The notes under the pieces are model-generated. The model was not told the origin of the DNA. It made no database searches and saw nothing but the letters and a program-made list of their open reading frames with translations. Below are positions 1 to 11,370 of a stretch of DNA of 64,000 nucleotides, in pieces. The number at the start of each line of letters is the position of its first letter. Within the stretch, counting starts at the first letter, position 1. This stretch comes from Craspedostauros australis (Eukaryota > Bacillariophyta > Bacillariophyceae > Mastogloiales > Achnanthaceae), in contig JAMXDE010000032.1 in the NCBI GenBank assembly GCA_026770025.1, forward strand, positions 642,419 to 706,418, written 5' to 3'. The position numbers were made by a program, and so were the translations under genes.

Positions 1-374
1 CCAAGCCGGCACTGCTTGTATTGTGCTGCATCCTCTTTGACCATGGTGTGTTGATGCAGAGTGACCGGCATCAACGGGATGCAATCCTGCCGTTCGCATT
101 GCGAGGTTTGGATGACACCGGTGGACGCACCGACCGTAGGTCACACGGAGATCCCTACTGAGACACACGCTGTTATCAGCGAAAAGATCGTGTGCCTTGT
201 TGCCCGGTCTGTGCTTCTCATCGTGGATCGACACCGCGAAAACACACGTTGAAACGCTTTTTCACGTCGAAAACACACCATGTCCCAGTGTGATTTTCTT
301 GACAACACAATCTCTCTCCCTTCACTACTTCTCTCTCATCCTCATCAACAACACTATACACGAACATCAACAAC
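1..374 (+). other. Leader of the CoDi-like element, no gene recognised
   Basis: No credible coding region is seen. The last 80 bases are a pyrimidine- and CA-rich leader running into the gag start at 375. A 5' LTR would be expected here or just outside the window. I could not match this stretch to sequence downstream of the element (5773-6400), so no LTR is called. Confidence 0.5.
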
Positions 375-1868
375 ATGGCAGCCGCTGCAAACCCCAACGT
401 CAACGAGATACGTGATTATTGCAAGAACGTACTCAGCTTTCCTGATGATGACATCGTCGACGCCTTGGAGGATCAAGGTCTGACCAAATTCGACGATTTC
501 CTCTCCATCACTGACGAAGGCGTTACTGCCCTGTGCAAGCGCATCTGTGACGGTAGCGGATTCATCGAAAATCCTGCATACAAGGCGGGAGCCAAGGGCA
601 ACATACCACCGCAAATCAAGGACCCAGGCATCAGCGTTGGTTGGGTTCATGAAACGAAACTGCGCCAACTTCGCTATGCACGATTCCACTTCCAACGTAT
701 TCAACGCCCCTTTACGGCAGCAGAGGCGCCCATGGATCGCCTCGTTGCGCTGTGGGAGCTCTTCCTCGAAGAACAACGTATCAAGAAGGAAACCGAGATG
801 GACATGCCAGAACGGCTGGTCAAAGTTGACCGTGTCCGTGACAGCCTCGAAGACATTCAGAACTACTTGGAGAACACACATGGTGCACTCGACGCTCCGC
901 TTTCCTATGTGATCCGTGAGGATTCACGTAAACCTGAAGACCGCACACCAGCCATCAATGACGGGTTTGGTGTACCCACCATGAAGGAGGAGCTGATCGA
1001 TCGTGCAATCCATGAAGGCATCCGCTACGATGCTGACAACGCAAAAGTGTGGCAGGTCGTTCGCCATGTCACACATGGCGGACCTGCATGGGCTTGGGTC
1101 CAAGGCTTCGAGCGCGCACGCAATGGCCGTGCAGCATTCATTGCTCTCAAGGAACACTATCACGGCGACTCCTTTCAGGCGCGCACCAAGGCAGCAGCAT
1201 CCAAGACGATTGCCACCAGTTTCTACGACGGCAAATCACGCCAGTTCTCATTCGAACGATACGCACAGATCATGAAAGGCGCATTCGAAGACATGGCAAG
1301 ATGTGGTGAACCACTTGTGAACGCGGCGAAAGTGCGCCACTTCCTCGACGGTATCCGTGATTCTCGTCTCGACAGTGCATGCGTTGCTATCAAGATCAAC
1401 AAAGCCCTTCGTGAAGACTTGCCCGGGGCCATCAATGTCCTGAGCGAAGTCATTGACCACAAGCAAATCGCGTCACCCAGACGTTCTATTGGCTCGATGG
1501 ACCGTGGCAAGGGCGGTCGTGGCAACCGCAACGGAACACCAAGCAAGGGTGGTCGTGGAGGCCAAGGCAAACCCAAGAAATATGATCCGAACATGGTCAT
1601 CACCGATCGCCACTACTCACCCGACGAATGGTCGGTCATGTCATCCGCACAGAAGACCAAGGCACTCGAGATGCGTGCGGAACGAGACAAGCGCCGTGGG
1701 GTTATGTCGGTGGGCAGAAACACACCTTCGAAGCGTCCGCATGAAGAGACGGCTGGCCATTACGGGCCAACTGATGCTGCTAATCAAGGCGGTAGTCCAT
1801 CTGGCACCAACAATCAAGCTGGAATCGGCAGCATGGCCACTCGTCGCAACCAACAAGGACGTTCTTGA
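375..1868 (+). CDS. gag: CoDi-type Gag
   Basis: This 497-residue ORF starts at an ATG in a good context (acATGg). It carries the diatom CoDi Gag signature: a block WQVVRHVTHGGPAW followed by ALKEHYHGDSF and SFYDGKSRQFSFERY. A basic Gly/Arg-rich tail (about residues 370-410, repeated GGRG) replaces the zinc knuckles seen in the other copia families of this window. It would form the virus-like particle and bind element RNA. It ends at a TGA (1866-1868), after which the same frame continues into protease, so the stop could be a readthrough point or a disabling mutation. Confidence 0.85.
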   Translation: MAAAANPNVNEIRDYCKNVLSFPDDDIVDALEDQGLTKFDDFLSITDEGVTALCKRICDGSGFIENPAYKAGAKGNIPPQIKDPGISVGWVHETKLRQLRYARFHFQRIQRPFTAAEAPMDRLVALWELFLEEQRIKKETEMDMPERLVKVDRVRDSLEDIQNYLENTHGALDAPLSYVIREDSRKPEDRTPAINDGFGVPTMKEELIDRAIHEGIRYDADNAKVWQVVRHVTHGGPAWAWVQGFERARNGRAAFIALKEHYHGDSFQARTKAAASKTIATSFYDGKSRQFSFERYAQIMKGAFEDMARCGEPLVNAAKVRHFLDGIRDSRLDSACVAIKINKALREDLPGAINVLSEVIDHKQIASPRRSIGSMDRGKGGRGNRNGTPSKGGRGGQGKPKKYDPNMVITDRHYSPDEWSVMSSAQKTKALEMRAERDKRRGVMSVGRNTPSKRPHEETAGHYGPTDAANQGGSPSGTNNQAGIGSMATRRNQQGRS

Positions 1869-2993
1869 CCGCAAGGTCACACACGGCGGCTTACATCCAT
1901 CAGCATGTCTCTGCCATCTGATACCCCACGGGCAGAACTCGATTCGCATGCGGATACATGCTGTTTTGGTAACACTGCGTACATTGTGCATCAGACCGAC
2001 CAAACCGTCACTGCAACCCCTTTTATTGACTCACTTGGGTCCATCGATAATGCACCAATCGTCACAGCTGCGATAGCATACGATGACCCAATTACATATC
2101 AAACATTCATTCTTTTCTTTCCACAATCGATCTATTTTCCTCGTCTTGAACATCCTTTGTTGTGCCCAAACCAAATGAGGGCTGCGGGTATAGTCGTGAA
2201 TGATGTTCCTCTGCTCATGATCAAAGAGCACGAACGGAAGCCGGAAGACCACTCTGTGGTCTCATCCGACGACGACCTACACATCCCTCTACGATTGCAA
2301 GGCACTGTATCCTACTTCCACATGAGGAAGCCAACACAACAAGAAGTCCAATCCGATCGTGACTGTATACACATCACGATGACACAAGAGGCCACATGGG
2401 ACCCCTCCCAGTGGTCGTCAGGGGACGACGAAGATGCCATCCGTGCGTCTCTCTCATCACAACGAACCATATCGTCCATTCACATCCACGGTACACACAC
2501 GTCCAACCGAAAGGGGACTATCACACCCGACGTCCTCGCACAACGCTGGCGCATCGGAACAGAAGCTGCATCACGCACGCTGGACGCCACCACACAATTG
2601 GCCATTCGTGACTTTCGTCATTCATCAGGTACACGTCGTCTCAACCCATATGCCATGCAACTACGATATCGTCGGCTCAACACCCAACTGTACGCCGATA
2701 CCATGCACGCAAAGACCAAGTCGATTCGTGGCAACAAATGCGCCATGATATACTGTACACCGTTTCACTGGGTCCGAGTGTACCCAATGGCGGAACGCAA
2801 GGAAGCACATCGCACACTTGACGAACTGTTTCGTGACCACGGCATCCCACACACCATCATTCCTGATAACGCCAAGGAGCTCGTCGCTGGCGAATTCCGT
2901 CGCAAACTACACAAAGCACAAGTTTCCATCCGACCGATCAAAGCATACATCCATAATCAGAACAAAGCAGAAGCAACCATCCGTGAGCTTTGA
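1869..2993 (+). pseudogene. pol: Pol fragment: protease and integrase core of the CoDi element
   Basis: The frame is the same as gag, with the first internal ATG at 1905. The aspartic protease motif is LDSHADT, a CoDi variant of the usual DSGA. The integrase core shows the DDE residues in order: LYADTMHAKT (first Asp), IPDNAKEL (second Asp) and NKAEATIREL (Glu). The frame stops at a TGA (2991-2993) immediately after IREL, where homologues continue into a basic helix. The continuation RHYRRLM is read in the same frame after the stop. This is best explained by a nonsense change inside one pol gene, so the piece is a pseudogene segment. Confidence 0.8.
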
Positions 2994-3011
2994 CGTCACT
3001 ATCGGCGGCTG

Positions 3012-5772
3012 ATGACCTCGACCGATACACCAGAGTACCTGTGGGACTACTGCTTCGAGTACTGTGCCGAGATACGCAGTCACACTGCACTCGCCATCCA
3101 TGATCTTCACGGCGAGACACCGGCCACCATCTTGTCCGGTGACACTGCTGACATCTCTCACATTGCTGAATTTGGCTGGTTTGACTTCGTGTGGTACATC
3201 AATATCCAAGATGCATCCATGAACGTCAAGCAGCTTGGTCGATACCTTGGGCCAAGTCGCTCTGTTGGTGATGCAATGTGCTCGTACATCCTCACTGCCA
3301 ATGGCGTTGTTGTTTCCAAATCCTCTGTTTTGCCTCTCTCTCACGACGACACACACAGTGATGTAATCGCGTATAAATGTAATGAGTTCATGGACACACT
3401 TCGATCCAAATGGAAGCAACGAATGGAGGGCATCACAATCGACGATGACGGCGACGACATTGACGATACTGCAGCAGACATCGCCATTCTGCAGAACACT
3501 GAACCATTGGAACAAATCGTGGAACCAGACGATGTTGACAGCGCGACCTTCGACAAATACATTGCAACTAAAGTCATTCTACCGACAGGGGACGAAATGC
3601 AACATGGAACAGTCAAACAACGCAAACGGGACACAGAAGGCAACCTCATCGGTCGCTCTCATCCGAATCCTATGCTTGACACCGCCCAATACGAAGTCGA
3701 ATTCCTTGATGGACACCACGAAGTGTTCAGCGCCAACCAAATCGCGGAGAACATCTATGCGCGCATCGATGACGACGGATATACGACTATGCTGATGGAC
3801 GAAATCATCGACCACAAACGCTTGCCCTCTGTTTCTTCTCCTTCTCCCCATTCCAAATCCACAAAAGGCTGGAAACTCTGCATCCGATGGAAGGACGGGT
3901 CCACATCCTGGATTCACCTACGCGATGCAAAAGAAGCCGACCCAGTACGCGTTGCCGAATACGCTGCAGACAACAAGCTCGTCAACGAACCCGCATTCAA
4001 ATGGCGGGTACCACACACCCTACGCAAACGACAACGCATCATCATGGCAACGAAGCGACGACACGTCCGAAAGAACGAGATGTTCGGCGTGGAGCTTCCT
4101 ACATCAGTGCGTCACGCACTCGCGATTGACACAGCTACAGGCACGGATCTGTGGCGACAGGCCATTGCGAAAGAAATGAAGGCCGTGCGACCAGCATTCG
4201 ATATCAAGGAACTGGATACTCCCGATCCTGTGGGCTACCAATACATGGAATGCCACATGATATTCGCCGTCAAGGTGGACCTCACCAGAAAGGCGCGACT
4301 TGTCGCTGGGGGACACATGACGGAGACACCTGCAACAATCACATACGCGAGTGTGGTGTCACGCGAAAGCGTACGCATCGCGTTTTTGATCGCCGCACTC
4401 AACGACTTGGACATCCTTGCTGCGGATGTGCAGAATGCATACCTCAACGCCCCATGTCGAGAACGCATATACACGCGATGCGGTCCGGAGTTTGGATCCG
4501 ATCAGGGGAAGATCGCAATCATTTGTCGGGCCCTGTACGGATTGAAGTCGAGTGGAGCAGCATGGAGAGCACACTTGGCAGAGACACTGCGCGATTCGTT
4601 GGGATTCACATCCTGTCGTGCTGACAGCGACGTCTGGATGAAGCCTGCTGTTGCGAGCGATGGGTCAGAGTATTACGAATACGTGCTCGTGTACACCGAT
4701 GACATCCTGGCTGTATCCAAACAACCACGACGCATCCTCGATGCGATTGACTCACACTTTTTTCCTCAAACCGAGTTCCATTGGCCCGCCTACAACATAT
4801 CTTGGATCGACCATCTCGCAATTTCACCTCACTGCCGATCCGTCATGTCCCAAATGGAGCATGGGCTCACAAGAATATATCAAGTCTGCTCTCAAGATCG
4901 TCACCAAATACCTCAACGACCACAATCTGCGACTCAAGACCAAAGCACCCAGCGTCCTACCGAACAAGTACCGACCTGAATTGGATGGATCGCAACTGTG
5001 TGACTCCGAGCAAACAACCTTCTATCAGCAACTCATTGGTATACTGCGCTGGACTGTGGAGCTTGGACGAATCGACGTTTGCTGCGAGACCTCGATGATG
5101 GCATCGTACTGTGTCGCGCCACGAATTGGTCACTTGCATGCTCTCTTTCACATGTTCGCATACCTCAAATCTCACGATCGTTCTCGCCTTGTTTTTGACG
5201 ATGCATACATTGACAAACCGCCTGTGATGCAACCCAACTGGAACGATTTCTACCCTGACGCCCATGAGCAAATGCCTGCTGACATGCCACCGCCTCGCGG
5301 AAAGGAGGTTCAAATGACATGCTTTGTTGATGCTGATCATGCAGGTGACCGCGTCACGCGACGCTCACGCACTGGTGTGCTTTTATTCCTGAATACATCA
5401 CCGATACTGTGGTACAGCAAGAAACAGAACAGCATTGAGACATCCACATTCGGCAGCGAGTTCACAGCACTCAAGGTTGCAACCGAGATCATCATCGGCA
5501 TGAGATACAAGCTCCGCATGATGGGCATTCCACTTGACGGTCCAGCGGATGTACGGGTCGACAACCAGAGTGTGGTGTACAACTCCTCACTACCAGAATC
5601 ACAATTGCGGAAGAAAGCCAATGCCATCGCATATCATTTCGTCCGAGAAAGCATCGCCGCGGGCATCTTGGTGGTCCAACATGAACCGTCAGAGACCAAC
5701 TTATCCGACATGCTCACGAAACAACAACAAGGACCGAGACGAAAAGAACAAGCACAACGGGTCCTCTTCTGA
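3012..5772 (+). pseudogene. pol: Pol fragment: integrase C-terminus, reverse transcriptase and RNase H
   Basis: The frame resumes after the 2991 stop. The reverse transcriptase shows AADVQNAYLNAP (first catalytic Asp), ALYGLKSSGAAW and the YTDD box of the polymerase site. At a run of six T (4758-4763) the reading shifts. The connection and RNase H are then read in frame 1 to 5772 (starting with GPPTTYLG and ending HEPSETNLSDMLTKQQQ). RNase H acidic residues are visible in FVDADHAGD, GSEFTALK and RVDNQSV. Apart from the frameshift the domains look well preserved. Confidence 0.8.
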
Positions 5773-6406
5773 CCTCGGCGCTGCACAATAGTACCCATGG
5801 GTGGTCAGTCATGGGCTCTGCTCATGACTGGTGGGATGAGCGCCCTGTGGTGTCCACATGCGGGGCATGCAGCAGGTACATCCCGAATGCAACCAAAATG
5901 TGACGATACGACGGCTAGCACAGCCACCGCGCATCGAGGGGACCAAACCGGGATACGTACGAAACCGTTGAAACGGCGTTACACGATAGCCGCCACTACC
6001 AATCATGCACAACACAGCAATAAGACAACTGCGCTGACGCATACGACATCGATAAGACTCATAATCTGCATCTTTACTCTTTTTCACTCTAAATCAGTTT
6101 CACGTGTGTCGTAACTTGGGGGAAAAGCGAAGATGGCGCCGAACCCTGACACAGTTGTTGTTCTTTTCAGAGGATGGACATTGGTCAATAGAATGCACTA
6201 CTCTACCTATGTATCAGTTTATCTCTGCATTGATAAAATCCTCCTGATCATACCCACTCGTGGATCTCCTTGCTTCTGTTTGGGCACTACCACCTATTCC
6301 CGACCTTGTATCTACGTGCGTGAATCTCCCGCCGTATCGTAGCCCGTGCGCACCTGGCCCCATTCGATACCGAATACGCGTCCTGCGCCTGCGCGAGAGC
6401 GGGAGC
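5773..6406. other. Intergenic / 3' end of the CoDi element
   Basis: No gene is recognised. The stretch should contain the 3' untranslated region of the copia element and perhaps its 3' LTR, but without a matching 5' copy the boundary cannot be placed. Another purine-rich tract (gggggaaaagcgaagatgg) lies around 6117-6136. Confidence 0.4.
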
Positions 6407-7621
6407 TCACTTGTGGCGGATGAACGCCAGCGTGTCGGTCTTCTGCTTTTGCTCGGCCTTGAACTTGCTGTGCAACGGGTATCCTGTCACGATCCTCTCT
6501 TCGTACAACTCAAACACAATCTGCTGCAGCACGGGCTGATCGCAGAAGGGGTCCTTCGCCGTGAGCAATCGGCGGTTCATCTCCTTCACCAACGGACCGA
6601 TGACGGATACATGCCCGCCGATGATACCCGCGTTCACCATCTGTTGATTGGTGAACCTCTTTTTGAAGCATCTCCTCCAGTTGTTATTATTCCATCTCAG
6701 ACCCGTCTTCCATGGCTCGTACTCGCTGCCGACGAATAGATGGTGATTATCGCCGTCCGCCGTGGCGTCCACCTCGATCATGTATTGGAACGGGTTTCTG
6801 TGGAACGTGACGTCTTGCGAATCCGTCAACAGGACGTATTCCAACGGCTCATCGGGATTGGCGGTCCCCTTCGACTCCGCCTCGAGGCGCTTGTCCAAGT
6901 ACTCCTCGATGAAGAAGAACCGCTGGGCATTGAGGGCCAGGTGGGCGGATTTGGCCCCAGCCGGACCTTTGGTGTCCACGTTCAGGAATTCGATGTGATC
7001 CGTCGTGTATTCCTTGATGAATTTCTCGGGGAACATGGAATTGAGAATGAGGCCATGGATATCTGGGAACTGCTTCACGGATTCGTACCATGATTTGATG
7101 GCCTTGAATTCTGGTTTGCGCACACCCAAGTTCCTGTGCGCATCTTCCATATGATTGAAGGAGGCGACGATGGAGAGACCAGGATATCTCTTCTTCTGTG
7201 CCTGCACTTGCACTTGCACCTGTGCCTGTGCTTGTGGTTGCTGTTGCTGCTGTTCCTTTGGTGACTGTTGTGCCTTTGATGACTGTTCTGCTAACAACTG
7301 TGCCAGTTGTTGCTGTTGCTGCTGAAATTGGGTTTGCTGCTTTCGTTGCTCCTGATGATGATGTTGCTGCTGCTGCTGATGTTGTTGCTGTTGTTGTTGC
7401 TGCTGCTGAATGAGCTCCTTCAGCTCTTCCAACTGCGCCATCGTCACCGAGTTCTGTTCATTGGACATGCTGCTGAACGATCCCAGCCCGACAGACAGTT
7501 GCACCACGATGACCGCAAGTACCAGCAGACCCATCAAGTTCGTGATTTGGATGTTGGATCGAGAGGATACCACCGACCGCAGTGGCGCGGCAGGGTGCCC
7601 GTTGGTTTGCGTACCTCCCAT
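6407..7621 (-). CDS. Glycosyltransferase-like type II membrane protein
   Basis: The 404-residue protein starts at a true ATG (7619-7621). A single hydrophobic anchor spans about residues 26-49 after a short basic N-terminus, followed by a Gln/His-rich low-complexity stem (about 68-150) and a C-terminal globular domain (about 155-404). That plan is typical of Golgi glycosyltransferases. The domain has LLTDSQDVTF at about 264-273, in which DSQD (267-270) could act as the DxD-type nucleotide-sugar/metal site, and later NAGIIGG, a motif seen in several GT-A-like families. The family and sugar donor cannot be assigned. The polyglutamine stem is encoded by CAG/CAA repeats and may be length-variable. 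Confidence 0.65.
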   Translation of the reverse strand: MGGTQTNGHPAAPLRSVVSSRSNIQITNLMGLLVLAVIVVQLSVGLGSFSSMSNEQNSVTMAQLEELKELIQQQQQQQQQHQQQQQHHHQEQRKQQTQFQQQQQQLAQLLAEQSSKAQQSPKEQQQQQPQAQAQVQVQVQAQKKRYPGLSIVASFNHMEDAHRNLGVRKPEFKAIKSWYESVKQFPDIHGLILNSMFPEKFIKEYTTDHIEFLNVDTKGPAGAKSAHLALNAQRFFFIEEYLDKRLEAESKGTANPDEPLEYVLLTDSQDVTFHRNPFQYMIEVDATADGDNHHLFVGSEYEPWKTGLRWNNNNWRRCFKKRFTNQQMVNAGIIGGHVSVIGPLVKEMNRRLLTAKDPFCDQPVLQQIVFELYEERIVTGYPLHSKFKAEQKQKTDTLAFIRHK

Positions 7622-8773
7622 GTTCAGGGTGCAGAGATGCTCGTGCTCGCGTGGATGCTGGGGAACAAGTGCGTGCCGTTGGTTGTGGTGCTCGTTGTGG
7701 TGCTGGTTGAGGTTGTGGATGTGGATGTGTCCGTATTTGTGATTGCGATTGTAGTCTCCAGCGATGGTTGTGATTGTGGTTGTGATTGTGGTTGTGATTG
7801 CGGATGTGCGCGAGCGGCGGTGTGATGTGGTGGGAGGTGGTGTGACGCGGGACGATGGGAGGCTGCGATTGGAGCCTGCTGTTGTTTTGTGATGAGGTTT
7901 GAGTCATTCGCGGAGTGCGGATTGTGATGACCGAAACCCAAGACCAACCACCTTGTCGCCAACACGCCCAGGGGCTTTTGTGTCGCCAAGTACCTCAATT
8001 CCTGTTGTTCGTCAGAACTGTCCGGTCATTTCTGTCCGCGTGGACAGAAACGGACAATACATGGAATTTCCGCAATCGAGAGTTTGTGGTTCGAGCATGT
8101 CGTCAACAGACAAATTCTGGTTCAACTCCCGCACAGACAGCCAACAGAGAGACGGAGACAGACAAGCGCAGTCGTCGGAGGTTGGGGCAAAGGAAGCACC
8201 ATCGCGGCTGCGCGGGAGCAAGCTCTTTCCCTCTATCAACGCTCATCTTCATTGCGATGACGAGCGTGATGCTGCGCAATACAAGTTACAGTTGGTTTCA
8301 GTCAGGGTTCATTCCATTCTTGGAGAGTAGGTGGACCGGCGGAATTCGGTCTGCGGTTGGGAGAAGATGCAAATGGAGCCATGGAGTCCGCATCCCAGCA
8401 CCGCTTTCCGTCTCCATCTCCTTCTCCTATCTGATATGCCTACAAAGTCACGAACACAGACGGCCTGCTTCTTTCTTTTCGGAAAAGTAGACGAATCCAA
8501 TTGGGTTTGTTGGTTTGTGTTGTGTATTTATTGTTCGTTTTGAAAGTTTACAGGTCTGGCTACGGTGCTATGGTATGCAATAGTACCGATTGGAGATATT
8601 CTTCATCTGTGGGCAGCTGGTGTCATTGCTGCTGCTGCCGATGCTACCGCTGTTTTTCAGGTCTCACCAACGGTGACATCACTTCCGTCCACAACGAGTT
8701 GGCGCGGAGTGGTGATGCGGCGACGCGGCGACGCATGGATGGATGAATGGAAAGATCATGAGAAGGAGGTGGC
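7622..8773. other. Intergenic spacer with short tandem repeats
   Basis: No convincing gene. A purine/pyrimidine-alternating tandem repeat of ggttgtgatt-like units lies at about 7760-7803. Open frames on the minus strand here (His/Asn/Thr-rich) are by-products of this repeat. The stretch contains the upstream region of the glycosyltransferase gene and the 3' flank of the B12D-like gene. Confidence 0.5.
8019..8056. repeat. Two-tier inverted repeat (hairpin)
   Basis: Arms TTTCTGTCC (8029-8037) and GGACAGAAA (8042-8050) pair perfectly around GCGT. Outer arms TGTCCG (8019-8024) and CGGACA (8051-8056) also pair, leaving a 4-base bulge on one side. It lies about 400 bp upstream of the glycosyltransferase ATG and could be a regulatory palindrome or cruciform. 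Confidence 0.6.
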
Positions 8774-9229
8774 CTACTCCTTTGTGCTGCTGGTCTTCAT
8801 ATATTCGTCCTTCTTTGCTTGCCACTGCTCGTGGTCAATGCCAAGTCCCTCCGCCTTGGGTCGGCCGACCAGGTTGGCGTAGCTCTCCGTGACACCGACG
8901 TGCTTCTCGTGTCCCCACGTCTGCAGGGAGGATCCCTTCTTGTCTGGAAGGATCTTGACGTCCTTGTAGAACAACAGCGCGTTGGCGCCCATGCCGACCA
9001 TGAAGGTCATGGCGCAGCCGAGGACGACCATGATGGGGTACGTGGATGGGTCGGAGAGCCAGTTCTTCTTGAAGGCGTCCTTCTGCTGGTATCGCAGCTG
9101 CGGGGCGGCGATGCCCTTCTTGATTTCTTGGCCTGATCCGGATGACATGGTGGCCTTGGTGCGGAACTGCTGCATTGTGGTGCGCGCGAATGCGGATCTG
9201 AAGAGGGATGCGGATCGGAGAGCGTTCAT
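8774..9229 (-). CDS. B12D / complex I MLRQ-subunit-like mitochondrial protein
   Basis: The 151-residue protein begins at an ATG (9227-9229). Residues 1 to about 30 are rich in Arg, Ala and Ser with no acidic residue (MNALRSASLFRSAFARTT), a mitochondrial presequence. The core has DPSTYPIMVVLGCAM followed by a membrane segment (about residues 67-88) and FYKDVKILPDKK, matching the short single-span layout of the B12D/NDUFA4 (NADH-ubiquinone reductase MLRQ) family: Pro/Tyr entering the membrane helix, then a basic downstream patch. Plants and protists use such proteins in the respiratory chain. The C-terminal extension (about 60 residues) is longer than in most family members. Family assignment is by eye. 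Confidence 0.6.
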   Translation of the reverse strand: MNALRSASLFRSAFARTTMQQFRTKATMSSGSGQEIKKGIAAPQLRYQQKDAFKKNWLSDPSTYPIMVVLGCAMTFMVGMGANALLFYKDVKILPDKKGSSLQTWGHEKHVGVTESYANLVGRPKAEGLGIDHEQWQAKKDEYMKTSSTKE

Positions 9230-9242
9230 GTTGATTGGCTTT

Positions 9243-9297
9243 TGTTGTTGTTGTTGTTGTTGTTGTTGTTGGTAGTGGTGGTGGTGGTGGTGGTGAG
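9243..9297. repeat. (TTG)n/(GTG)n microsatellite
   Basis: A run of TTG trinucleotides passes into GGT/GTG units directly upstream of the B12D-like start codon (minus strand), so it lies in its 5' leader or promoter. A related AAC-rich tract with two copies of aacaacaacaacggt follows at 9391-9424. Confidence 0.85.
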
Positions 9298-10887
9298 TTG
9301 TTTTGAGGTGGGTGGATGCGTTTGGATGATGTTTGATTTTATGACAACATCGACAACCTCGAAGCCAAAGCCATTACCAACCCCGAGTGTTAGCAACAAC
9401 AACAACGGTAACAACAACAACGGTAACAGCAACAGCGACGACAGCACGAAAGCATTGGAGATCAGACGCGATGAGGCAGACATGGAGACAAGAAGAGACG
9501 AACAGCGAGACAGAGAGAGATGGGGAGAGAGATGAAGAAGAAGTTGTCGCCTTGCTTCGCGGTTTGCTTCCTCTCCCAGATGGCACGCCATGTTGTGTTC
9601 TTGATGATGGTGTCGCGGAGTTCGGCTTCAAGTTGTGCCGGAAAAGAGAACACCGCTGAGTTCGGTTTGGGGGTGGATCTGGCGTTGATTTTCTGTCTGC
9701 GATGCGCCACCACATTTGGCACAATCTGCTTCATCGAGAGTAGACCCATCGTGGTCCTCCCATTAGCAGTTACAAGTGTTATAGTTATCAACATTCAAAA
9801 TTCTCTCTGTACATCTACATCTACATCTCATTGATCAGCTAATGGGGTTTGAAATCAAGCTGGATGCACGTGTACCCTACTCAAATGAACTGCTGCAAGT
9901 GACGATGAAGATTCGGTTCAATGGCCAGTCCGCGATGAGATGTACTGAAGAAAGACATCCGTGTTCGGGTTGGCAAAAGAGGAGCATGTTGTCGCGCGCT
10001 TCCGTACCTACTGTCCAGATTCCGCTGTTCCTTCCACAGAACAATTCTCGCCGCGCTGCGACCTCCCTCCGCAGACATGGCAGACGATGGAGGGAAGGAG
10101 ACGGCCGAATCCGAACAGGAAACAACGAATCGAGAACACGCAGGGAGCAGTTTCGCAACACCCACACATGCATGCACACATGTCGGAATTGATGTAGGCT
10201 GGACTTGCAGGTGAGATCCTCGGTCGTCGTCAAACGGTGATGTCTGCCAGGTGTCAACAACGCAGGCAGCACCCAGAGAGGGCATCTGTCTGGAACATTC
10301 TCTTGTGCGGAAGAGGTTGACCAAGGGAGTGTGTCGAATTGGTGTGGTCGCAGCCAATTTGATCGTGACCAACTCTCTCAATACTCCACATCGGTGGCAT
10401 CATGATGCACGTGAGGGATGGCGCTGAGCACTGAACGTCAGTTGACCATGATGATGAGAAGATGTTGCAAGGATGATCGCTGGTCGGTTCGGAAATGGAC
10501 CGCTTCAGGTTGATCCATCGGCTGAAGAAAGCAGCTGGCGCAGCGCAAACCTCGTTGGTTTCTCGTGACTCAATGGTGTAGAGCAGCACCCGCTGTCCAT
10601 GTCCTCGCATTCGGGATACCATTGCGAGGAGCAATTCTCATCTTGGGGCTGTTGCGATCGAGCCGAAACATCGATGGTGGGCATTGGCGATGCCTCAATC
10701 TGATTCCATGAACTCACGCACAGATACCATGTCTCATCCGACGCTCCGTTTTTCTGTGCACGCATGCAAATGCCTGTGGAAATCCCCCGTCCCAGCCTTT
10801 GCACAACGACACGCGCATTGAAATCTCGGGAGAAGACCAGAGCAGGTCACTCTACTTGTGCGCAGCCAGGCAATCAACGAATTCAAG
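9298..10887. other. Long intergenic stretch without a recognisable gene
   Basis: Several open frames of 80-170 codons overlap here on both strands, but none has a recognisable motif, a hydrophobic pattern or a consistent reading direction. I treat them as chance frames. The stretch separates the divergently transcribed B12D-like gene (-) and cystatin gene (+), so it should contain both promoters. Confidence 0.4.
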
Positions 10888-11169
10888 ATGCCAACCATGG
10901 CCGGCGGCTACACCGCAAATGCCAAGCCTGTCACGCCAGAAATTGCGGACCTGGTCGCCAAGCACCGACAAGACGCGGAAACAAAACTTGGAGAAACCTT
11001 TGATGTATTTGAGGCGGTGGAGTACACGCAACAAGTTGTCGCCGGAATGAATTACAAAGTCAAGGTGAAGATTCGCAAGGATGACTCATTCATTGAGGTC
11101 GACATCTTTCAAAGTCTGCCATGCAACGGCGGTGACACGAAGCTGAAGAAGGCGACCAAACTCAATTGA
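10888..11169 (+). CDS. Type-1 cystatin (stefin-like cysteine protease inhibitor)
   Basis: A small cytosolic inhibitor of papain-like proteases, 93 residues from the first ATG (10888) or 90 from the ATG at 10897, which has the better context (accATGg). The hallmark elements of stefins are present in order: the N-terminal Gly pair (MAGG), the central loop QVVAG followed by NYKVKVKI, and a second hairpin starting SLP. Size matches cystatin A/B (about 98 residues), and there is no signal peptide or disulfide pattern. The GTG at 10858 extends the frame but is an unlikely start. Target proteases are unknown. Confidence 0.85.
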   Translation: MPTMAGGYTANAKPVTPEIADLVAKHRQDAETKLGETFDVFEAVEYTQQVVAGMNYKVKVKIRKDDSFIEVDIFQSLPCNGGDTKLKKATKLN

Positions 11170-11370
11170 CGGTGAACAGATCAAAGACTCGCCTTCATCG
11201 TTTGCAAGACGGAATGTGATTCATCACGAGACTGGTCATTGACTGCTGCTACAACGTAATAGCGTACACTATGAAAATGCTTCACAACTGCTCCCATTTG
11301 CTCTATTGGCACACGTACTTTGCTGAGCCGTCATTATATGTTGCAGCACACTTGCTGGAAGCGGCATTCT

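Larger units (their letters stand above)
375..5772 (+). mobile_element. CoDi-like Ty1/copia retrotransposon, degraded
   Basis: Gag, protease, integrase, reverse transcriptase and RNase H follow in Ty1/copia order on the + strand. The gag fold and the LDSHADT protease motif resemble the diatom CoDi group rather than the CCHC-type copia elements at 40-64 kb. The coding sequence is broken by in-frame TGA codons at 1866 and 2991 and by a frameshift near a run of six T at 4758-4763. No matching LTR pair was found within the window. It is probably no longer active, though only three lesions separate it from an open frame. Confidence 0.85.

Noticed and set aside
6117..6150. Sequence atggcgccgaaccctgacac resembling a retroviral tRNA-Lys primer site next to a purine tract
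   Set aside because: There is no LTR end immediately upstream and no gag downstream. A match of about 11 bases can be chance.
7198..7413. Hydrophobic Leu/Val/Ala-rich + strand frames opposite the polyglutamine stem
   Set aside because: They are antisense readings of CAG/CAA repeats, which give Leu/Val/Ala runs automatically.
7624..7998. His/Asn/Thr-rich minus-strand frames upstream of the glycosyltransferase
   Set aside because: They arise from the ggttgtgatt tandem repeat. Several frames are open at once and none has a start in good context or a motif.
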